Translations under genes and position numbers: made by a program
In this document: in pieces, positions 1-6,015 of the stretch
How the letters are laid out: every line of letters starts with the position of its first letter
How positions within the stretch are numbered: position 1 is the first letter of the stretch
The notes under the pieces: generated by a model
The model's input: the letters and a program-made list of their open reading frames with translations, nothing else
What the model was told of the DNA's origin: nothing
The model's database searches: none
Origin: Candidatus Peregrinibacteria bacterium RIFCSPLOWO2_01_FULL_48_20
GTDB lineage: Bacteria; Patescibacteriota; Gracilibacteria; UBA1369; 2-02-FULL-48-14
Assembly: GCA_001787475.1 (NCBI GenBank)
Contig: MFXB01000013.1
Span: forward strand, 1-12,507
Direction of reading: 5' to 3'
DNA: 12,507 nucleotides

Positions 1-2
1 CC

Positions 3-1277
3 GATGCCGGTGAAGATCAAAATGTTCCCTTGAGCTTTGCTGCGCGAATCAGCAAAGGCAATCAACTGTTTAATGCGGGCTTTTTTGAACTTGCCGCGAA
101 GGAATTTGCCTTGGCCCTTAAAATCGACGAAACTCAGCCCGAAGCTCATCGAAAGCTCGGAAAGGCTTACTGGGAACTGATGAAATATGAGGAAGCACTG
201 CAAGAATTTAAGCGCAGCTACGAACTCGATCCCTCGGACGACAATCGCAGCAATTACGGACTCGCGCTGATGCGCACTCAAAACTTTGAACCGGCTAAAG
301 AAGTCTTGAATCAAGTGAGTGAAAATCATCAAGCGGGTCAATTCGCTTTGGGCATGCTCCTGGCTTACGAAGGCGACTATGAAAGTGCCAAATCCAAATT
401 TTCAAAAGCGGCCGGCCTGAGCGGTCCCGTCATTCCCGCCCTCATCCAAAATTTTCAAACCGCATTCTCGACCTACAATTCGCAACAAGGCGGCCAAGAT
501 ATTTATCTCCGAGCCCTGCTCGTTAAAGCCATGGTGGATGCTCATGAATTTCCGCTCGCGGAAACCCTGGCACTCAAGGTTTTGAACGAAAAAAATGATT
601 ATCGCGACGTGTGGGTTTTGCTGGGTTACAGCCAACTGAAAATGAAAAAACTCACGGAAGCCGAGGATGCTTTTAAAGAAGCCAAAAACCTCGATGCCGT
701 AAAACCGGAAACCCATTATTTCTTGGGAATCGCGCACTACGAGCAAGGAGAATACGGTGAAGCCGTGGACTCTTTCGAGCTCGCGCTTCTTTACGATTTC
801 GAGCCGGAATCGGAGGCCTATCGAAAACTGGCGGAAAGCCAAAATTTTCTCGGAAACTATGAAGACGCGTTGGCGGCTTACGAATATTTGGTAAAAATCG
901 ATCAAAGCGACGTGACTCTTTTTGCCGAACCGCTCCGCATCGCCCTGGATATTTTGGGTGACTTGGATCGCGCTTTAACCCTCGCGTCCGAATCCACTTC
1001 TTACTTCCCGAGTAACGCCGAAAGTCACACTTACCTTGCGGAAGTTTACCTTAAACGCGGCGAGTTGGACTTGGCCCTCACCGCCGTGGACACGGCCCTC
1101 GACATCGATCCGAATTCCGCGGAAGCTCACTTTACTTTGGGTGAATTAAAACTGGCCCAAGGTAACAAGGAAGACGCCAAAGACGAATTCAAAAAAAGCT
1201 ATGAACTGTCCAAACCAGGAGCAGCCCTCAGCGTGGAAGCCGCCGAGCAGTACAACGCTTTAATTACCCCGCAATGA
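3..1277 (+). CDS. TPR-repeat protein, 5' end outside window
   Basis: The frame is open to the left edge and has no convincing start. The first candidate (TTG at 30) lacks a ribosome binding site and the codons before it read plausibly as protein, so the gene most likely begins upstream. The visible part is about 424 residues and consists almost wholly of tetratricopeptide repeats, roughly ten or eleven helical pairs of 34 residues. Clear examples, counted from the TTG, are residues 36-69 (PEAHRKLGKAYW, ending ELDPSD), 191-224, 225-258, 329-362 and 363-395. TPR arrays are protein-protein scaffolds; none of the repeats points to an enzyme. The missing N-terminus prevents judging whether it is exported or membrane-anchored. 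It overlaps the prepilin peptidase gene by 4 bases (ATGA), so the two are almost certainly cotranscribed and translationally coupled. A role in pilus or competence assembly is possible but is only context inference. Confidence 0.85.
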   Translation, partial: DAGEDQNVPLSFAARISKGNQLFNAGFFELAAKEFALALKIDETQPEAHRKLGKAYWELMKYEEALQEFKRSYELDPSDDNRSNYGLALMRTQNFEPAKEVLNQVSENHQAGQFALGMLLAYEGDYESAKSKFSKAAGLSGPVIPALIQNFQTAFSTYNSQQGGQDIYLRALLVKAMVDAHEFPLAETLALKVLNEKNDYRDVWVLLGYSQLKMKKLTEAEDAFKEAKNLDAVKPETHYFLGIAHYEQGEYGEAVDSFELALLYDFEPESEAYRKLAESQNFLGNYEDALAAYEYLVKIDQSDVTLFAEPLRIALDILGDLDRALTLASESTSYFPSNAESHTYLAEVYLKRGELDLALTAVDTALDIDPNSAEAHFTLGELKLAQGNKEDAKDEFKKSYELSKPGAALSVEAAEQYNALITPQ

Positions 1278-2026
1278 CACCTCTCTACTCGGTGCTGGCC
1301 GGAATCTTGGGACTCTTTTTCGGAAGTTTTTTAAGCATGCTCATTCCCCGTCTGCACACGGGAGAAAAAGGAATATTTTTCGGGCGCTCACACTGTCCCC
1401 ACTGCAAAACCGATCTGAAAGCCCACGATCTCATTCCCCTCATCAGCTACCTTTGGCTGAAAGGTCACTGCCATCAGTGCAAAGAAAAAATCTCATTTTG
1501 GTACCCGGTGACCGAACTCGCCACCGCACTCACTTTTGGACTGCTCTTTTTCTACATCCAAAATTGGACGCTCTTTGCTTGGTACGCCCTGCACTTCCTC
1601 GTACTTTTGTTCATTTTCTTTTACGATCTCCGTTATAAGGAAATCCATGATGGTGTTATGCTCCCCGCCATTGTTTTTGCGTTCATCGCGAGCGTGGCCA
1701 TTGGAAATCCGCTCAGCAGTTTATTCGGGGCCGCCGTGGCCGTTTCTTTCTTCGGTCTGCAATATTTGCTTTCTCGCGGACGTTGGATTGGAAGCGGCGA
1801 TCTGCGAATCGGCGCTTTTATGGGGCTCCTGCTGGCATGGCCCATGACGCTCACCGCCCTTCTCGCCAGTTACATCATTGGAAGCCTCGTGAGCCTGCTC
1901 TTGCTCGCCAGCAAAAACGCCACCCCAAAAACCGCGGTGCCGCTGGGCCCTTTCCTGGTGCTGGGAACTATGCTAACCTACTTTTTCGGAGACTTCCTTG
2001 TTGATTTCTACCTGAAACTATTATGA
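1274..2026 (+). CDS. pilD: Prepilin peptidase (type IV leader peptidase, A24 family)
   Basis: Polytopic inner-membrane aspartic peptidase, 250 residues, close to the family's usual length. It would cleave the short leader of type IV prepilins or pseudopilins; many relatives also N-methylate the new N-terminus. Visible hallmarks: N-terminal GSFLSMLIPRL (17-27, the family's GSFLNV-type motif); a cytoplasmic zinc-type loop with two CxxC pairs (C41/C44 and C66/C69); catalytic aspartates D118 (FYDLRYKEI) and D176 in GSGDLRIG (173-180); and a C-terminal VPLGPFLVLG segment (222-231), also typical. About seven hydrophobic helices are apparent. The ATG is fixed by the ATGA overlap with the upstream gene, and a second ATGA overlaps the next gene. 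No pilin gene lies in the window, so the substrate is unknown. The symbol pilD is by family; comC or gspO would be equally valid. Confidence 0.93.
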   Translation: MTPLYSVLAGILGLFFGSFLSMLIPRLHTGEKGIFFGRSHCPHCKTDLKAHDLIPLISYLWLKGHCHQCKEKISFWYPVTELATALTFGLLFFYIQNWTLFAWYALHFLVLLFIFFYDLRYKEIHDGVMLPAIVFAFIASVAIGNPLSSLFGAAVAVSFFGLQYLLSRGRWIGSGDLRIGAFMGLLLAWPMTLTALLASYIIGSLVSLLLLASKNATPKTAVPLGPFLVLGTMLTYFFGDFLVDFYLKLL

Positions 2027-3066
2027 AAATCGTGATTTTGGCCGGCGGAGCCGGAACGCGGCTTTGGCCCATGAGCCACTCGGAAAAACCCAAACAGTTT
2101 CAAAAACTGATTTCCGACCGAACCATGATTCAAGAAACCTACGACCGGGTTTCCTTTGTAAAACCGGAAGACATCTATGTGTGCACCAACGCTCAATATG
2201 AAGATTTTGTGCGGAAGCAACTTCCGACTCTCCCACCGGAAAACTTGATTTTGGAACCCAGCATGCAAGACACCGGTCCTTCCATCGGCTTGGCGGCGGC
2301 TCTTATCGCCAAAAAAAATCCGGAGGCTGTGATGGCCGTGGTCTATGCGGATCACCTTGTCCAAGACACCGCCGAATTTGAACAAAAATTGTATGCAGCA
2401 AACCGCTTGGCCGAGGAGGAAAACACCCTCAATATTATTGAGGTAAAAGCCAAGTACCCCAACACCAACTTGGGCTATGTAAAAATCGGCCGCATGCTCG
2501 GCGACCAAGGCGGCGTGGAAGTCTATGAGTTCAAAGCCTTTAAAGAAAAGCCCGATTACGAAACCGCCAAACGCTTCCTTTCCTCTTATAGCTATCTTTG
2601 GAACACGGGCTATTACGTGTGGAAAGTTTCCACAATTCTCGAAGAATTCAAGAGATATCTGCCCAAAACCTACGAGCAGCTCATGGCCATTCAAAAAGGC
2701 GGCTCCATTAGCGATCACTATCCCAAGTGCGATAAAATTTCCATCGATTACGGAATCATGGAAAAAGTGGATCCCACGCGGGTCCGCATTATCCCCGCCG
2801 ACCTCGGCTGGAGCGACATTGGAACCTTTGCTTCTCTGCACGAAGAGTTGGCCGAAAGTCCCCACTCCAATCTCACCAAAGGCGATGTCCTCGCAGTCGA
2901 CTGTGAAGGGACACTCCTTTATAATGAAGGCACCGAAAAGATCGCGGCCTTCGGCCTAAAAGATATGGTTGTCGTCAGCGCCGACGGTTTCACCCTCATC
3001 TGTCCGAAAGAGAAAAGTTCCGACTTGAAAACGCTCTTAAAAAAACTGCACGATGGAACCCATTAA
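2023..3066 (+). CDS. manC: Mannose-1-phosphate guanylyltransferase (monofunctional)
   Basis: Cytoplasmic nucleotidyltransferase with a GT-A fold, 347 residues, predicted to make GDP-mannose from mannose-1-phosphate and GTP. Evidence: the N-terminal pyrophosphorylase signature GGAGTRLWPMS (8-18) continuing to PKQF (23-26); EPSMQDTGPSIG (78-89), matching the family's EPxxRNTAPAI but with QDTG in place of RNTA; YADH (108-111), usually PADH; FKEKP (173-177); LWNTGYYVWK (192-201); and LGWSDIGTF (261-269). The length fits the GMP domain plus the short left-handed beta-helix region but not the C-terminal isomerase domain of bifunctional ManC/AlgA proteins. That activity may be supplied by the next gene, which overlaps this one by 14 bases. 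The ATG lies inside an ATGA overlap with pilD. GDP-mannose would feed surface polysaccharide or protein glycosylation. The altered Tyr and Gln-Asp residues could mean a related sugar phosphate is used instead. Confidence 0.9.
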   Translation: MKIVILAGGAGTRLWPMSHSEKPKQFQKLISDRTMIQETYDRVSFVKPEDIYVCTNAQYEDFVRKQLPTLPPENLILEPSMQDTGPSIGLAAALIAKKNPEAVMAVVYADHLVQDTAEFEQKLYAANRLAEEENTLNIIEVKAKYPNTNLGYVKIGRMLGDQGGVEVYEFKAFKEKPDYETAKRFLSSYSYLWNTGYYVWKVSTILEEFKRYLPKTYEQLMAIQKGGSISDHYPKCDKISIDYGIMEKVDPTRVRIIPADLGWSDIGTFASLHEELAESPHSNLTKGDVLAVDCEGTLLYNEGTEKIAAFGLKDMVVVSADGFTLICPKEKSSDLKTLLKKLHDGTH

Positions 3067-3469
3067 AGAAGTTCTCAAACCCTGGGGCAAAGAAATTTGG
3101 TTCGCCATCGAGCCCGAATACGTGGGCAAAATTTTACATATAAAGAAAGGTCACCGCTATTCTCTGCAATACCACGAAAAAAAGAAGGAAACCCAATACC
3201 TCCTCAAAGGCAAAATTAAATTCACCTTGGGCAAATCTCCAGACACCTTGGAAGAACATTTTTTAAACCCGGGCGACAAACTCGATGTTTACCCCGGCAC
3301 CATCCACCGCGCGCAAGCTCTGGAAGACTCTGAAATCCTGGAAGTCTCCACCAACGACCTCGACGACGTCATCAAACTCGCCGACGACTACGGCCGCAGC
3401 GGCCAAGGCAACAATTTCGAAAAAGACGCCAAACTCCACAAAGGACATAATTTGACAAATCCCTATTGA
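3053..3469 (+). CDS. Small cupin protein, type II mannose-6-phosphate isomerase-like
   Basis: A 138-residue single-domain cupin resembling the C-terminal isomerase domain of bifunctional ManC/AlgA. Cupin motif 1 spans residues 33-53: G33, Q39, H41, E46 and G53 match the spacing of the family, and Gln in place of the first His is usual in type II phosphomannose isomerases (LQxH). Motif 2 is PGTIHR (81-86), with H85 as the remaining metal ligand. The tail NDLDDVIKLADDYGRSG (101-117) is a signature of small cupins found beside sugar-nucleotide genes. If active, it would interconvert fructose-6-phosphate and mannose-6-phosphate upstream of GDP-mannose synthesis; a purely structural or other sugar-phosphate role remains possible. 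Its start lies 14 bases inside manC with no visible ribosome binding site, suggesting coupled translation. The pair therefore looks like a split version of the fused enzyme. No phosphomannomutase gene is in the window. Confidence 0.8.
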   Translation: MEPIKEVLKPWGKEIWFAIEPEYVGKILHIKKGHRYSLQYHEKKKETQYLLKGKIKFTLGKSPDTLEEHFLNPGDKLDVYPGTIHRAQALEDSEILEVSTNDLDDVIKLADDYGRSGQGNNFEKDAKLHKGHNLTNPY

Positions 3470-3480
3470 AAGCTCATATT
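3452..3480 (+). promoter_or_regulatory. Candidate sigma-70-type promoter for the 3503 gene
   Basis: A perfect TTGACA (3452-3457) is followed after 17 bases by CATATT (3475-3480, four of six matches to TATAAT). TATTCT at 3477-3482 is an alternative at 19 bases. The -35 overlaps the last codons of the cupin gene, so transcription would start about 15 bases before the ATG at 3503. It marks a transcription break between the sugar block and the AT-rich pair downstream. Sequence match only. Confidence 0.5.
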
Positions 3481-3502
3481 CTAGCCAAGTTTTTGAGAAT
3501 CT

Positions 3503-3787
3503 ATGAAGTTTCAAAAAGTCCATTGGAGCGTTTGGGTCTTGGCACTTTATGTTTTGCTTTCAGCCGCTTTTATTGGTCGCTCTCTTTGGAACGACTTTGT
3601 GAGTAATTACGCTGAGAATGCTTTTATGGAGGGGCGCGCCTACACCGTTCAAGAACTCATTAATCAAACTTCCGACGGTACATGCGAGCCTGTAACGGTA
3701 TTCAATGAAAGCAGCTCTGTCAAATTGCTTAGTGCAGACTGCGTTGCTTCTTCAAAACCAGTTGAAACAGAAGGTGAAAATCTCTAA
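3503..3787 (+). CDS. Small single-pass membrane protein of unknown function
   Basis: 94 residues. The N-terminus is a short basic stretch followed by one hydrophobic helix (about 9-26, VWVLALYVLLSAAF), with no clear cleavage site, so it is probably membrane-anchored with the rest outside. The outer part (27-94) is polar, includes ENAFMEGRAYTVQELINQ (38-55), and has two cysteines (C61, C80) that could form a disulfide. I do not recognise a named family. A weak GAGAA lies 3 bases before the ATG. The stop is 10 bases before the signal-peptide start of the large secreted protein, so the two are probably cotranscribed and may act together, for example as an anchor or accessory factor. That partnership is inferred only from position. 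Confidence 0.72.
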   Translation: MKFQKVHWSVWVLALYVLLSAAFIGRSLWNDFVSNYAENAFMEGRAYTVQELINQTSDGTCEPVTVFNESSSVKLLSADCVASSKPVETEGENL

Positions 3788-3797
3788 TCTCATCTCT

Positions 3798-5894
3798 ATG
3801 ATTATGTCTAAGCTTTCAATACTGGGTTCGCTCTTGCTTCTTGGCTTGGCACCAACCGCTTACGCTGGCATTACGGCAACCGATCTCACCTGTACCCGCT
3901 GTGTAAGTGCGAGTGAAATTGTAAATAGTAGTATTGGTTCCTCACATATTGTCAACGGAACCATCGTCAATGCGGATATCAGCTCCACCGCTAACATTAG
4001 CTCCTCAAAAATCAACGATGGAAGCGGTTCCCTTCTGGATGCTGATTTTTTTGATAGCCTGGACAGTTCTCAGTTCCTCCGCTCTGATCAATCTGGAACC
4101 ATAAGTGGAGATCTTACCATAAGCGGTTCAAGCAGTGAAGTGACCTTCGCCATCGAGAATACCGGAACAGACGGAGAGGCTTGGCTGATTCGATCGACTG
4201 ACAACAGCTCCGGCCACGGAGGCGGAAAACTGGTCTTTGATATCGGAGGAGTCGCTAAAACAACTATTACTTCAGACGGAAATGTCGGTATCGGTACCAC
4301 AAGCCCATCATCTTTACTCGATATAACTGGAACAACAACTCAAAGTTCTTTCATCATGAAAAGTGGCACAGACGGCGGTGCCGCTATGCGTCTTGAACGA
4401 TACGGGAGTGACGGGAATTTCTTTTATATTGAAACCGGAGCTGCCAACAATGACACTTTAGCTTTTCATAGAGGTTCTTCACCCTATGCCGACTTGGTGA
4501 TTGGGAATAATGGTTATATTGGAATTGGCACACAAGACGCTGCGAAACCTCTGACCATTGATGCAGGGGCCAACGATGCACTCTACTTACTCAGCGACTC
4601 GAGCGACGACTGGTATTTGGGTCCGAATGTCGCCGCCACCGGTTTTGGTATTTATGACGTTACACAAACGGCATCGCGTTTTCACATAACTACCGATGGT
4701 AACGTGGGTATTGGAACAACCTCACCTTCGGAAAAACTGGTTGTCGATGGCAATATTGAGGCTACCGGCACGATTTGCGATGGAACGGGGGCATGTATTG
4801 GAGATGGTAGCTCCAGCTCTTCAAGTGCCTGGAGTACAAGCAGTTCTGACATTTACTATAGTTCAGGGAATGTCGGTATCGGTACGAGTTCTCCTTCCTC
4901 TACGCTTGACGTAGAAGGAGATTTCTCCATCAAAGATGAAATTGCTTATCCCGATCCTTCTTTAGATGACCATTCTAATAGTTCAACGGAAGGGACCATT
5001 CAATACTACATTGATCAAGGATATGGAAATATTCATCTTCAACCCGGGGAATATTCCATAGATGATCAAATTACACTGAATTCCAACCTCACCATCGAAG
5101 GATCGGGTTGGGATAGTAAAATTGTCATGAGCACGAATAGCACGGCGGATGGCATTGCTAAAGATGGTAGTGGAAATGGCATCAACAATGTCATTCTCAA
5201 AGATTTTTTGATTGAAAGTGAATCAAGTGCAGTAACAAACTGTATTGAAATCGAGGGCAGTGACTCCGACCGGAATACAAGCATTCGTATTGAGGGACTG
5301 AAGGTTCAAAATTGCGGTGAGAATGGAATCCACGTAAAAGGAACGAATCAGCTAATCATTTCAAATATCGTGGTCTATAATTGCGGCACTGATACTGAAG
5401 AAGATCATAACATTTATTTACGCCGTATCAACAATGCTACCATTTCAAATGTCGTTTCAACCTACGCGGCAGCCAACGGTTTTAATGGAAATGATTTGGA
5501 TGGAGTGTCCATTACAAATTACATCGCACGTGACAATGGCTTTCGAGGCATCCGTGTATCCGCATCCTCGCGCGTAACGATCAGTAACAGTCAAGCCATT
5601 GATAATGGAGAAATCGGTTTTATGATTCAAGAAGAGGACGGCGACTACAGTTATAATGTGGCCTTGTCGGGCTGTGTTGCTTACGGAAATGGCGGGAGTG
5701 GTATAAGACTCGGCTCCGGCGGTGCTTATTACACCGTGACGGGATGCGTGCTTAGAAACAATAGTGAGTACGGAGTAGAACTTTACTCTTCTCCTTCCGA
5801 CGTTATTATCGATGCCACGGTCTTTGATAATAATACGAGCGGCACTTACACGGGTGAAACGAGTTCCACCATTATTGGAGATATTGCTACATAA
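3798..5894 (+). CDS. Secreted beta-helix protein with tail-fibre-like VGIGTTSP modules
   Basis: 698 residues from the ATG at 3798 (ATG at 3804 is an alternative). I chose this start because it places a textbook signal peptide at the N-terminus (cleavage after APTAYA, residue 23); the frame opens further upstream but that part overlaps the preceding gene. After the signal come CTRC (32-35), a region ending in LLDADFFDSLDSSQFLRSD like stalks of phage tail fibres, four VGIGT-type modules (see the repeat entry), and a Ser-rich linker (about 336-356). From about residue 415 to 690 there is a right-handed parallel beta-helix of the pectin-lyase fold, with many short Asn/Gly/Ile strands such as VTISNSQAIDNGEIGF. 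No catalytic residues of a lyase or glycosidase are recognisable, and no peptidase S74 domain or wall anchor follows. It probably acts outside the cell in polysaccharide binding, cleavage or adhesion. Its base composition is AT-richer than the flanking genes. Confidence 0.85.
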   Translation: MIMSKLSILGSLLLLGLAPTAYAGITATDLTCTRCVSASEIVNSSIGSSHIVNGTIVNADISSTANISSSKINDGSGSLLDADFFDSLDSSQFLRSDQSGTISGDLTISGSSSEVTFAIENTGTDGEAWLIRSTDNSSGHGGGKLVFDIGGVAKTTITSDGNVGIGTTSPSSLLDITGTTTQSSFIMKSGTDGGAAMRLERYGSDGNFFYIETGAANNDTLAFHRGSSPYADLVIGNNGYIGIGTQDAAKPLTIDAGANDALYLLSDSSDDWYLGPNVAATGFGIYDVTQTASRFHITTDGNVGIGTTSPSEKLVVDGNIEATGTICDGTGACIGDGSSSSSSAWSTSSSDIYYSSGNVGIGTSSPSSTLDVEGDFSIKDEIAYPDPSLDDHSNSSTEGTIQYYIDQGYGNIHLQPGEYSIDDQITLNSNLTIEGSGWDSKIVMSTNSTADGIAKDGSGNGINNVILKDFLIESESSAVTNCIEIEGSDSDRNTSIRIEGLKVQNCGENGIHVKGTNQLIISNIVVYNCGTDTEEDHNIYLRRINNATISNVVSTYAAANGFNGNDLDGVSITNYIARDNGFRGIRVSASSRVTISNSQAIDNGEIGFMIQEEDGDYSYNVALSGCVAYGNGGSGIRLGSGGAYYTVTGCVLRNNSEYGVELYSSPSDVIIDATVFDNNTSGTYTGETSSTIIGDIAT
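4281..4895 (+). repeat. Four degenerate VGIGT-type protein repeats
   Basis: Repeated coding modules begin at 4281 (NVGIGTTSPSSLLDI), 4512 (GYIGIGTQDAAKPLTI), 4701 (NVGIGTTSPSEKLVV) and 4869 (NVGIGTSSPSSTLDV). They are spaced about 77, 63 and 56 codons apart. The DNA of the first and fourth is nearly identical over AATGTCGGTATCGGTAC, while the second is diverged, pointing to old duplication with partial homogenisation. Such modules occur in the stalks of phage tail spikes and large bacterial surface proteins and are thought to trimerise. Confidence 0.8.
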
Positions 5895-5948
5895 AAACGA
5901 ACAAGCCAACATTTTCCTAACTTGCCAAGCTAACCCCTCCTGAGCCGC

Positions 5949-5976
5949 TTGTTTTCAGGCCATTTACTCGTATAAT
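5949..5976 (+). promoter_or_regulatory. Candidate secDF promoter in the 5895-6015 spacer
   Basis: A perfect TATAAT (5971-5976) is preceded after 16 bases by TTGTTT (5949-5954, three of six matches). Transcription would begin near 5983, giving a leader of about 33 bases before the ATG at 6016. The rest of the 121-base spacer holds only a loose inverted repeat, AACAAGC at 5900-5906 with GCTTGTT at 5947-5953, whose 40-base loop makes it a poor terminator. No Shine-Dalgarno is seen before 6016. Confidence 0.55.
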
Positions 5977-6015
5977 CTTGCCGATCTTTATAAACTCAAC
6001 CCTAAGCCATTTCTT

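Noticed and set aside
30..32. TTG as the start of the TPR protein
   Set aside because: No ribosome binding site, and the same frame is open back to the left edge with plausible coding content, so the true start is probably outside the window.
2008..2865. Long antisense open frame opposite manC
   Set aside because: Mirrors conserved nucleotidyltransferase codons and has no family features of its own.
3705..3797. Upstream ATG extending the beta-helix protein by 31 residues
   Set aside because: This stretch overlaps the preceding gene and would bury a clean signal peptide that begins at 3798.
5041..5860. Assigning pectate lyase activity to the beta-helix
   Set aside because: Only the fold pattern is visible; no lyase or glycosidase catalytic motif could be identified.
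3798..5894. Prophage tail gene
   Set aside because: Phage-like stalk modules are present, but there is a bacterial signal peptide, no S74 or tail-assembly neighbours, and housekeeping genes on both sides.
5900..5953. AACAAGC/GCTTGTT inverted repeat as a terminator for the beta-helix gene
   Set aside because: The loop is about 40 bases and the stem only 7, and the right arm overlaps the candidate secDF -35; chance pairing is likely.
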